A stretch of DNA of 64,000 nucleotides from Motiliproteus sp. MSK22-1. Its GTDB lineage: Bacteria > Pseudomonadota > Gammaproteobacteria > Pseudomonadales > Balneatricaceae. Location: contig NZ_MIEQ01000098.1 of assembly GCF_001968815.1 (NCBI RefSeq), positions 1-64,000 of the forward strand, in the 5' to 3' direction. The translations under genes were made by a program, and so were the position numbers. Positions 56,912 to 64,000 of the stretch are shown piece by piece. A model generated the notes under the pieces. It was not told the origin of the DNA, searched no databases, and was given only the letters and a program-made list of their open reading frames with translations. Each line of letters opens with the position of its first letter. Position 1 is the stretch's first letter.

Positions 56912-57865
56912 CTATAGACAGCTGTGCTGCTGGAATACAGATCTGACACCCTCAATATGCATCTCTTTTTTGATAAGCTCAAATAATCGCTTCGCTTGAG
57001 GGTATTGTTTTTGTAGAAAAGAAAGCCATTGTTTGATTCGCCCGGGAGCATGCTTGGCAGCAACTTGCTGCTGAACCGACTCGAAAAAACGGTACAGCAT
57101 GCTCACTACTGTTGCCCAGTCCATGGGGACATAGGATACTCCATCCCGTTGCGCAACAATCCCTCTAGCCAGATCAGGGCGTTGCAGCAACCCTCTGCCG
57201 ACCATCACATTTTCACAACCACTCACTTCACGACAGAGCTGATAATCGCTGGTCGAGAAAACGTCCCCGTTGGCGACAACAGGAATATCAACCCGGTTCC
57301 GAATCTGTGCGATCCAGGACCAGTGGGCAGGAGGTCGATAGCCCTCAACCTTGGTACGTGCGTGAACACAAATTTCGCTGGCACCTGCATCAGCAATGGC
57401 TACAGCATTATCTATCGCCAACGCCTTGTCCTCATAACCCAAACGCATCTTGGCGGTTACAGGAATATTGTCAGGAACAGCTTCACGTACAGCTGACACA
57501 ATAAGATTAACCAGATCGGGCTCTTTCAACAGAATTGAACCACCACGATTACGGTTAACGGTTTTGGCCGGACAACCAAAATTCAAATCAATGCCTGGCG
57601 CCCCCAGAGTCGCGGCTCTTAGTGCGTTAGCCGCCATAACATCTGGCTCACTACCAAGCAATTGCACAAACACCGGAACCCCGCTAGAAGTGACTCCACC
57701 CACATGCAATTCAGGAGACAGTCGATAGAATACCCGAGAGGGCAGCACACGCTCACTAACACGCACAAACTCTGTCACACAGCGATCAATACCGCCAACC
57801 GTTGTCAACAAGTCCCTCATAACAGGGTCCACCACCCCTTCCATAGGGGCCAATAGTATTTTCAA
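56912..57865 (-). CDS. dusC: tRNA-dihydrouridine(16) synthase DusC
   Basis: 317 residues of the Dus family, an FMN-dependent TIM barrel. APMEGVVDPVMRDLL (positions 6–20), LNFGCPAKTVNRNRGGSILL (about 94–113, catalytic Cys in GCPA) and CVHARTKVEGYRPPAHW (about 166–182) match the DusC subgroup, which reduces U16 of tRNA. The start is a TTG at 57865, since no ATG precedes the conserved KILLAPMEG. Confidence 0.94.
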   Translation of the reverse strand: MKILLAPMEGVVDPVMRDLLTTVGGIDRCVTEFVRVSERVLPSRVFYRLSPELHVGGVTSSGVPVFVQLLGSEPDVMAANALRAATLGAPGIDLNFGCPAKTVNRNRGGSILLKEPDLVNLIVSAVREAVPDNIPVTAKMRLGYEDKALAIDNAVAIADAGASEICVHARTKVEGYRPPAHWSWIAQIRNRVDIPVVANGDVFSTSDYQLCREVSGCENVMVGRGLLQRPDLARGIVAQRDGVSYVPMDWATVVSMLYRFFESVQQQVAAKHAPGRIKQWLSFLQKQYPQAKRLFELIKKEMHIEGVRSVFQQHSCL

Positions 57866-58083
57866 TGTTAACAGTACCTGGGCAGCGTTTTATTCGATCC
57901 GAAAGGAATAGTTGACGTAACAGATCAATGGCCCTGTATATTAACCCAATCCCGAGAAAATCCCACGTGCACCCGATAGATATTCTACGATCAGATAACC
58001 TGCAAACCGCGACACTCGACTAAAGATAGTATTAGCAACCACTAAAACTAGGTACAATCCCTTACTGAATTGGAACTCTTATT

Positions 58084-58878
58084 ATGGGAAATCCTATGAA
58101 TAGCACCCCTCTGATTTTAACTGATGACGCTGATGGTATTGCTACCGTTACCCTGAACAGACCCGAAGCCTATAACGCACTATCCCTCCCTCTGATGAGA
58201 GAGTTACTGGCTCAACTGAAGAAAATATCTGCAGCCAGACACATCCACGTCGTTATTCTTAAAGGTGCCGGACGAGGATTTTGCGCGGGTCATGATCTAA
58301 AAGAAATGACTTCCTCCCAAGATCAAAAACTTCATGATGAGACTTTTCAAACCTGCTCCAAACTGATGCAGGCAATCACCCAATTGCCTCAGCCTGTAAT
58401 TGCTCAAGTTCACGGCATCGCGACGGCAGCTGGTTGCCAGCTTGTTGCCAGTTGCGATTTGGCAATAGCGTCGGAGAATACGAAATTCGCCACTCCTGGT
58501 GTGAATATTGGCCTATTCTGCTCGACCCCAATGGTTGCCCTCAGTCGAACAGTATCCCGAAAACATGCAATGGAGATGCTGCTGCTTGGAGATATGCTAA
58601 GCGCACAACGGGCATACGAAATAGGCTTAATAAATCGTGTAGTTAATGAGGAAAGTATCGAAGAAAGCGTGCAGACTATGGCTAAACAACTGGCAACCAA
58701 ATCACCGTTAACTATCAGAACAGGAAAACAGGCATTCTATCATCAAATAGACCAGGGGCTTGCGGATGCCTATAACCACTGCAGCAAGGTGATGAGCTGC
58801 AATCTCAATAGCGAAGATGCTCAGGAGGGGATTAATGCTTTTCTAAACAAGCGCCCAGCCGTCTGGAAAGGTTGTTAA
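58084..58878 (+). CDS. enoyl-CoA hydratase/isomerase family protein (ECHDC3-like)
   Basis: 264 residues, crotonase fold. LNRPEAYNALSLPLMREL (about 23–40) and GRGFCAGHDLKEM (about 66–78, oxyanion loop) are clear. TPGVNIGLFCSTPMVALSR (about 139–157) is the wording of the ECHDC3 group. There the catalytic Glu of ordinary hydratases is replaced (here Gly-Val-Asn), so classic hydration is doubtful. ATG 58084 and ATG 58096 are both possible starts. Reaction unknown. Confidence 0.88.
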   Translation: MGNPMNSTPLILTDDADGIATVTLNRPEAYNALSLPLMRELLAQLKKISAARHIHVVILKGAGRGFCAGHDLKEMTSSQDQKLHDETFQTCSKLMQAITQLPQPVIAQVHGIATAAGCQLVASCDLAIASENTKFATPGVNIGLFCSTPMVALSRTVSRKHAMEMLLLGDMLSAQRAYEIGLINRVVNEESIEESVQTMAKQLATKSPLTIRTGKQAFYHQIDQGLADAYNHCSKVMSCNLNSEDAQEGINAFLNKRPAVWKGC

Positions 58879-58934
58879 TTAAACAACGAAACAAAGAAAG
58901 GTGCAGAACGGGCACACCGGAACTTAGCTTAGAA

Positions 58935-58967
58935 GTGGAACACTCTTAATGATCGAAAGTGTTCCAC
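58935..58967. terminator. 10-bp hairpin between convergent genes
   Basis: GTGGAACACT and AGTGTTCCAC are exact complements with a 13-base loop, lying between the hydratase and the minus-strand gene at 58988. It lacks a strong T run on either side. A partial copy, GAAGTGCTCCAC, follows at 58991. Confidence 0.5.
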
Positions 58968-58987
58968 CACTGTTATCAAAATAATAA

Positions 58988-59218
58988 TTAGAAGTGCTCC
59001 ACTATGGATACACGCTTAAAACCAAAATCCTTTGCTAGGCGGGTGGCTACATCCAGGTCATGAAATACACGCTCATGACCACCATTTGTCAGAGGAAGCA
59101 GGCTGTCATCAATATCACGGAATTGAATGACCCAACCATTGCCCTCTGTTCCCGGCTCGATAAGCGCTTCTTTCAAGGCACCAATTTCGAAACCAATTTG
59201 TACATCATAGAACTCCAT
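58988..59218 (-). CDS. small hypothetical protein, 76 aa
   Basis: Residues start MEFYDVQIGFEIGALKEALIEPG and end KDFGFKRVSIVEHF. A compact, soluble alpha/beta-looking protein with no family I know. ATG 59218 has an excellent AGGAG at 6–7 bases; a frame extended to 59266 has none, so the shorter form is chosen. Confidence 0.65.
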   Translation of the reverse strand: MEFYDVQIGFEIGALKEALIEPGTEGNGWVIQFRDIDDSLLPLTNGGHERVFHDLDVATRLAKDFGFKRVSIVEHF

Positions 59219-59414
59219 AAGCTCTCCTAATATGTCCTCAATATTGAAGCGCCTGTAATTAAGCATAGCAGGTGAAGGGTTTTTGCGAATGAATGTTTCT
59301 CAGGTACAAGACAGGAATTTTTTGTTGAAACTTTTCCATAAACTGAAACCTGAATCTCTGACTCAAGAACATAAAAAAACGCCAAACACCCGTTTAAACC
59401 TGGGCTAGAGCGTA

Positions 59415-59447
59415 GTTAACGAGGTAGTATAGCGTTCATTCGTTAAC
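59415..59447. promoter_or_regulatory. inverted repeat before the flavin-reductase-like gene
   Basis: GTTAACGA (59415–59422) and TCGTTAAC (59440–59447) are exact inverted copies 17 bases apart, 24 bases before the start codon. Operator candidate; no regulator is linked. Confidence 0.4.
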
Positions 59448-59470
59448 GCTTATTTAGTAGGAAACAGACA

Positions 59471-60085
59471 ATGCAAATCGACTTCGATCAGTTAAGCCCA
59501 AACGCTGTCTACTTTAATATTATTCAAACACTGGTCCCTCGCCCTATTGCCTGGGTGCTGTCTGAGAACAGATCCGGTAGTTATAACCTTGCTCCTTTTT
59601 CTTATTTCACCGCTGTTTCCAGCAACCCTCCTTTACTAATGATCTCTGTCGGAAAAAAACCGGATGGTAGTGACAAAGACACGCTGATCAATATCGAGCA
59701 ACGCAAAGAGTTCATCATCCACATCCCACACTTTGATCAGTTAACAGAAATGAATGAAAGCTCAGCAACCCTGCCTGAAGGGGATTCGGAGCTGGAACGA
59801 CTAAAGCTGGAAACGACTGCAATGGAAGGAATCAGACTCCCCAGGCTGAAAGAGAGCCGTATCGCTTTTGCATGCGAGTGTTACGAAATACACGAGATCG
59901 GGAACACCCCCCAGGCAATGATCCTTGGTAAGGTCCAGAGTCTCTATATAGACGATAACATCGCTGTCAATGATCCCAAGGGAAGGCTCAAAGTCGACAC
60001 TGAAAAATTGCAACCTGTGTCTCGTCTGGGGGCTTCAGAATATATGCGTAGTGGCGAAATCATTACACTGGGCAGGCCCCGTTAG
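59471..60085 (+). CDS. flavin reductase-like / FMN-binding split-barrel protein
   Basis: 204 residues of the flavin-reductase-like (FlaRed) fold. LVPRPIAWVLSENRSGSYNLAPFSYF (positions about 22–47) is the FMN-binding core, followed by SSNPPLLMISVG. Members bind FMN and reduce flavins or serve oxygenases as partners; no oxygenase is next to it. AGTAGG lies close before ATG 59471. Confidence 0.88.
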   Translation: MQIDFDQLSPNAVYFNIIQTLVPRPIAWVLSENRSGSYNLAPFSYFTAVSSNPPLLMISVGKKPDGSDKDTLINIEQRKEFIIHIPHFDQLTEMNESSATLPEGDSELERLKLETTAMEGIRLPRLKESRIAFACECYEIHEIGNTPQAMILGKVQSLYIDDNIAVNDPKGRLKVDTEKLQPVSRLGASEYMRSGEIITLGRPR

Positions 60086-60104
60086 TATCATAAAGATAAA
60101 AAAA

Positions 60105-60128
60105 GGAGGGGCAATATTTTTGCCCCAG
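60105..60128. terminator. terminator-like hairpin after the flavin-reductase-like gene
   Basis: GGGGCAA-TATT-TTTGCCCC with seven As on its left. The T run is therefore on the minus strand; on the plus strand the stem alone may act. No minus-strand gene is known to the right. Confidence 0.5.
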
Positions 60129-60580
60129 AAGCCACTCTAATTTAATAAGCACACCGATTTAAAACAAACGTTTATACACAAGTCATTGAATCTTCGATTA
60201 CCGGGGTGCATAGAGAGATGTAGTCAAGTCATATATTTAGATATACGTTTAAGATAACGAGATAATATATTGATTTAATTGAATTAAGACTTTTCTGGTT
60301 GTTTTTTAACCAATCTGTAAAAAAAGAAGTGTAACGGGGCCTTCAAGGAATATAGCCCTACTGGTTCACAGACTTATCCACAGTAATTGTTAATAGCCTT
60401 CTCTACCCCTTTAAGAAAGGGCATTACAGCGAAAAAAAAACCTTCATATGTCATCAGTATATAGCTCAATTATGACAATATGACTACACTGAGAAACCTG
60501 ACACCGCCAGCATTTCAGAAAAGAATTACCCTGTTTTTTTATACTGAAATCAAACTCCCCGAACCGTCGGGATACTATCT
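60129..60580. other. AT-rich intergenic region with one DnaA box
   Basis: About 450 bases with no gene recognised. It contains a single perfect DnaA box TTATCCACA (60374–60382) and long AT-rich tracts (60230–60300, about 60420–60540). One box is not enough to call an origin. Confidence 0.4.
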
Positions 60581-60934
60581 ATGTCATTACTAATAGCTCC
60601 AACAGTTAGCCGGCGTCTGCTACGACTGGTTGCTGCGGCATTAACAACCTTACTACTGAGTAGCTGTGGTTTCTTTTACCCGCAAACGGTTGAGTTCTAT
60701 GATCCAGAATGTCAAATCCTCGCAAAGAAGGTAGAACTGAGGAGTGTAAGTATCAGAGGAGTCGGGCTGAGCTGTCACAATGAAGGCTGTTTGATCGCTT
60801 TAATCCCCGCCGCTGCCTCCGCCATTGTTTCAGGGTCAATCGTTGTTGTTGGCAATGTCGTTTACTGGCTGGAGAAACAGGGTAAGTGTGCCACTATGGA
60901 TTGGAGCAATGACAACGACCAGAGTAACTGGTAA
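60581..60934 (+). CDS. small predicted lipoprotein
   Basis: 117 residues. A signal sequence (RRLLRLVAAALTTLLLSSC) ends in a lipobox with Cys29. The mature part has several Cys (ECQILAKK, LSCHNEGC, KGKC-like end) and a hydrophobic stretch (LIPAAASAIVSGSIVVVGNVVYWL, about 72–95) that could cross or dip into a membrane. No named family. Start ATG 60581. Confidence 0.7.
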   Translation: MSLLIAPTVSRRLLRLVAAALTTLLLSSCGFFYPQTVEFYDPECQILAKKVELRSVSIRGVGLSCHNEGCLIALIPAAASAIVSGSIVVVGNVVYWLEKQGKCATMDWSNDNDQSNW

Positions 60935-61013
60935 TAAGACAGTCGCTCATGAGAGAATCCACCCTAACAGTAATCGATACCTCAAACTTTGTAATGAAAC
61001 AGGAACGACCTCA

Positions 61014-61409
61014 ATGCCTTACCGCTTAGAAGACGGTCAGTTGGAATCTTTGTTGGCCCTCTCCTCGGAAGAACGTTACCGGCACTTTTTGGAAAAGGTA
61101 GCTGACTGGGAACAGCTGTGGGGAGCGCGTGACGAACAAGGCTGGCTTGTCCAGGCCACCTCAACCAATCAGGCTTATATTTCACTTTGGCCTCATCCTG
61201 CCTTCGCTACCGATGCAATTAGACGCCACTTTCCGGGTAATTTCGAGGAAGAAATCGACTTCGAATATCTTTTGAACGAATGGCTGCCTCTGCTGAAACA
61301 GGAGAATATCAAAATTTCGATTTTCCCGGATCGTCAATGGCACTCTGTACTGGTTGATGTAGAAAAATTTGAATCGGACCTCAGGCAAGAGATGAAAAAA
61401 TACCAGTGA
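61014..61409 (+). CDS. DUF2750 family protein
   Basis: 131 residues: LSSEERYRHFLEKVADWEQLWGARDEQGWLV (positions 13–43), then YISLWPHPAFA and NEWLPLLKQENIKISIFPD, the order seen in DUF2750 proteins. Soluble; function unknown. I use ATG 61014; the frame's leftward extension overlaps the lipoprotein gene and has no matching sequence. Confidence 0.78.
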   Translation: MPYRLEDGQLESLLALSSEERYRHFLEKVADWEQLWGARDEQGWLVQATSTNQAYISLWPHPAFATDAIRRHFPGNFEEEIDFEYLLNEWLPLLKQENIKISIFPDRQWHSVLVDVEKFESDLRQEMKKYQ

Positions 61410-61737
61410 AATGGGTACCCACAAAAACGCCCACAGTGAATCATTCCGGCAAATTACCGCACTAAATCACCGCACCAATAGAGTTTATCTGGAGACAGCA
61501 GCGCCGTTATTGAAATTTGAACAGGCTCGGAAAATTTCCAATTATCCCCTTTCTTAATCAAACAAGCCAAATTTGCTCAAGGCCAATCATTCACTTTTGC
61601 CACAGAACAGAATAGCCAAAAATGATTCATATCAAAAATGCAAATGATATGGGTTTTCATTTGCATTTAGATTAGTGTAACATTTGCGATCTTTGACCTG
61701 CCCTGCACATATTTGTTTTAGTGATCAAGGAGAATTC
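61410..61737. promoter_or_regulatory. upstream region of the secreted-protein gene with a long inverted repeat
   Basis: AAATGCAAATGA (61636–61647) and TCATTTGCATTT (61657–61668) are perfect 12-bp inverted copies 9 bases apart, about 70 bases before the start codon at 61738. The AT-rich CAAATGA..TCATTTG core is reminiscent of Fur-type sites (GATAATGATNATCATTATC) but is not a consensus match. The rest of the gap shows nothing. Confidence 0.5.
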
Positions 61738-63801
61738 ATGTTAAGCCCTCGAACGCGATTATCGACTGCCTTGTCGGCACTTTTGGTCTGTACAACCGCT
61801 CAGGCGGACGGTATTCAGGTAGAAGTCGTTGATAAATTATTCAGACCTGCTGGCTCAATGCTGGCGTATACGGAATTTGAGCTCTCAGGAGAGCCGTTGG
61901 CAGAAAGCCTGGGGCTTGACTTGGATATTCTCGATCCGGATCAACTGAACTATCCAACAGCATTCGATTACAGCGCGGGTATAGAAAGCTACGAATACTC
62001 TGAAGAAGCGATGTATGCGTTGAATTATCAGTCAAAGATGGGACCCCACCTGGCGAACGGCCCTTTAAATGCTGCCCGTGGTGGCAACCTGGATGGACTT
62101 GGAGCACGCTTTTTGGAAATGGCCAAAGCTGTTGCCTTTCCTCCAGAAGAAATACCTCTGAATATATACCCGATTTCGCTGCCCTATGAGGCAGGCCTGC
62201 CAGAATTTTCTAACGCTGTCGATACCAGCTCTGTCAGTTCTGACGAGGTTGAGTATCTGGATGCCAATGGCAAATCAGGAACTCAAACCACACAGGTTCC
62301 AGCCTACTTCAGGGATTATTCATCTTTGGCCTGGACCAGTTCTAAAACAAACAAAACAATAAACCCAGCCACTGTCGGTGGAATTCTTCTGAAAGAAGTT
62401 ATGTGGTCTCAGGATTTTCTCGGTGGGATGCATATAGCTGAAAACGACGAAGAAGTAGAAGCAACCTCATCCCAGCAAGATCAGGATGGTGTACATGCTC
62501 TGGGGGTTTCCGCAGCTGACGGCATGAATGGCATGATTTTGACCGAGCTGTCCCTCGATAAGCTGCTTATTATGCAAAACCAACTGGGATACGATGGCAA
62601 GAAACTGGGCGTCACGATCACGCCTGACTACGACCCGACAAAGGGTGCTATCTGGTTTCCTCACAAGGTTGCAGCTGAAGAAGTTGCAAAGAACAATGTC
62701 GGCGCAATTGGTAAGCTAAGCGTAAGCGATGGACAGTCGACGCTCAGGGATAGCTGGATGATGCTCTGGCCCGTCAGCGAGTACTTTGCGTTTTCTGATC
62801 AGCGCAAAGCAAATACTGCTCAGAACCCCTCGTTTTATGCCGTATTTGACGGAGCTCCATTTGCAGCCGCTCCCGCAGTTAACACTGACGCAGACCAAAC
62901 AAATGATATCCAGGGCACTGATGCCTTCTCTGTCGCCAGCAACCTCAGCAACCTGCTATTCAAAAACATTTCTGCCTTACACTTCAATTCACAGGCAGGA
63001 ACACTTGTTGACAGCTATTCAGCAGATGGCAAACAAGGGGCGCATGTAACAACTTATGATGCGGCTTACAGCCTGGTAGCTTTATCTATCTACCAGCGCT
63101 CCCAGGATGCTCTTCCCGTTGGATACGCCTCTGCAGACGGCAGCGACGTTAACCTGAAATCCGCCAACGGACAAAAAGCACTGGCAATGATTAAGTCCCA
63201 GGCAGACTTTATTATTGAAAACCTGATTGCGACCAACGGACTGGTCATTGACGGAATCACCTTAAAAGGCAAGACCGATTCCAATCAGTCTCTAGACAGT
63301 CAGTTTGCTGTTGTTCGAGGGCTGACAGCAGCTTTCTTAGCGACTGAAGACGAAAAATATCGTACCGCTGCTCGTAATCTGTACCTGAATATCGACAAGA
63401 AGCTGTTTGATAACGGAATCAACACCTGGGCACAGACACCAGGGAAGATAACCGAACACACCCCCTGGACTGCTGCCGCAATCTCAGGAGCATTACGTGA
63501 AGCGATGCTGCACCTGAAAAACCAGGAAAGCGAATCCGATTCCGCCCTTGAATTATCTACCCTGTCCGAGCGCTATGTTGGCTGGTTCAGAGGGGTAATA
63601 AATGGTCCCGATATTGGACAGGGAATGCAGCTGGCTGAGTGGTTGGGAGATTCTGGAGAACATCAGGTTGACGGTGGTAGCAAGGATAATGACGGCGATA
63701 AGGTTGCCCGCGTAACAGAAGCCGGAGGCCCTCACGGTACTGCAATGGTAATGGCCTCTAAAGTCAAAGTATCCTCCAGCCATAACGTTGCAGCAAAGTA
63801 G
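61738..63801 (+). CDS. large secreted protein of unknown function, 687 aa
   Basis: A Sec signal peptide (LSTALSALLVCTTAQA, cut near residue 21) is followed by a long soluble protein. No transmembrane segment or repeat is obvious. The second half (about 430–620: YDAAYSLVALSIYQRSQ, FAVVRGLTAAFLATEDEKYRTAARNLY, TPWTAAAISGALREAML) is helical and reads like an alpha/alpha six-hairpin toroid, as in some glycosidase- or lyase-type folds. I cannot name a family. ATG 61738 has AAGGAG eight bases upstream. An operator-like repeat and a strong terminator flank it. Confidence 0.7.
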   Translation: MLSPRTRLSTALSALLVCTTAQADGIQVEVVDKLFRPAGSMLAYTEFELSGEPLAESLGLDLDILDPDQLNYPTAFDYSAGIESYEYSEEAMYALNYQSKMGPHLANGPLNAARGGNLDGLGARFLEMAKAVAFPPEEIPLNIYPISLPYEAGLPEFSNAVDTSSVSSDEVEYLDANGKSGTQTTQVPAYFRDYSSLAWTSSKTNKTINPATVGGILLKEVMWSQDFLGGMHIAENDEEVEATSSQQDQDGVHALGVSAADGMNGMILTELSLDKLLIMQNQLGYDGKKLGVTITPDYDPTKGAIWFPHKVAAEEVAKNNVGAIGKLSVSDGQSTLRDSWMMLWPVSEYFAFSDQRKANTAQNPSFYAVFDGAPFAAAPAVNTDADQTNDIQGTDAFSVASNLSNLLFKNISALHFNSQAGTLVDSYSADGKQGAHVTTYDAAYSLVALSIYQRSQDALPVGYASADGSDVNLKSANGQKALAMIKSQADFIIENLIATNGLVIDGITLKGKTDSNQSLDSQFAVVRGLTAAFLATEDEKYRTAARNLYLNIDKKLFDNGINTWAQTPGKITEHTPWTAAAISGALREAMLHLKNQESESDSALELSTLSERYVGWFRGVINGPDIGQGMQLAEWLGDSGEHQVDGGSKDNDGDKVARVTEAGGPHGTAMVMASKVKVSSSHNVAAK

Positions 63802-63856
63802 GCAACTTTAAGTTGTAATCAATCGTCGTTTTTCTTTAAACGTTGGTTAGTATGCC

Positions 63857-63890
63857 AAAGGCCTGGTTGCAATACCCCAGGCCTTTTCTT
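63857..63890 (+). terminator. rho-independent terminator
   Basis: AAAGGCCTGG and CCAGGCCTTTTC form a 10-bp stem with a 10-base loop and a short T run, 56 bases after the secreted-protein gene. Confidence 0.88.
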
Positions 63891-64000
63891 TGGAAGCCCC
63901 ATAAACGCAAGTCATTATGTTCTTTGGGGAGCCAAAGAGCTACGGGTGGTTTTCTTAACGAAAAACCTTAGTGGTCATCTGGACATAACAGATCGCAACA
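63891..64000. other. right window edge, nothing recognised
   Basis: The last 110 bases hold no open gene start or RNA that I can identify. Confidence 0.4.

Noticed and set aside
60374-60382. Single perfect DnaA box in an AT-rich gap
   Set aside because: No second box, no dnaA/dnaN/gid context; not evidence for an origin.

Overview
The window comes from a gammaproteobacterium with AT/GC-balanced coding sequence. It carries a continuous murB–ptp–kdsB–ycaR–lpxK–exbD–exbB–comEC block with lolDC next to it (the Pseudomonas/Oceanospirillales arrangement), plus rne, rluC, cysB, thrH, pabB, tmcA, rlmG and a GntR-type methylcitrate operon. A marine Oceanospirillales-like host (Hahella/Endozoicomonas type) is the most natural reading, but this is inferred from gene content and order, not from a search.

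Left edge (1–2.5 kb): an integron cassette array without an integrase in view. Four cassette-like genes on the minus strand are separated by three clear attC sites. A group II intron on the opposite strand ends beside the last one, as expected for the attC-targeting class C introns. An inverted-repeat patch with two tiny overlapping ORFs (2.5–3.1 kb) separates the array from the core chromosome.

3–24.7 kb: a UspE-like stress protein diverging from an ArsR-family regulator with the two cysteines of persulfide sensors; a Pat-type acetyltransferase/acyl-CoA synthetase fusion; htpG with a sigma-32-like promoter; a DUF599 membrane protein, rluE and a FetB-like permease; and the 2-methylcitrate operon gntR-prpB-prpC-acnD-prpF. 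A palindrome ATTGTCGACAAT lies upstream of the operon and again just upstream of a nearby alpha/beta hydrolase gene, suggesting a shared regulon. pabB, thrH and cysB follow.

25–45.7 kb: a KfrA-like coiled-coil DNA-binding protein, rluC diverging from rne, a two-component pair resembling the 'proteobacterial dedicated sortase' regulator/kinase but without a sortase, then the envelope block. A beta-propeller protein sits between comEC and the DUF2062 gene, and its 5' end looks like a duplication of the comEC start region. Only one Lol permease is present beside lolD.

45.7–64 kb: a PilZ-type protein translationally coupled to a divergent Tus-like replication-terminator protein, small unknown proteins (one a 53-residue Cys-rich protein), a glycerophosphodiesterase, a DUF1614 protein, tmcA, a SIMPL protein, the argP/argO divergent pair, rlmG, dusC, an ECHDC3-like hydratase, a flavin-reductase-like protein, a lipoprotein, a DUF2750 protein, and a large secreted protein of unknown function behind a long inverted repeat. 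Between argO and rlmG the minus strand carries a GGA-rich segment ending in a rho-independent terminator that looks like a CsrA/RsmA-sequestering small RNA. This is the most interesting unannotated element in the window.
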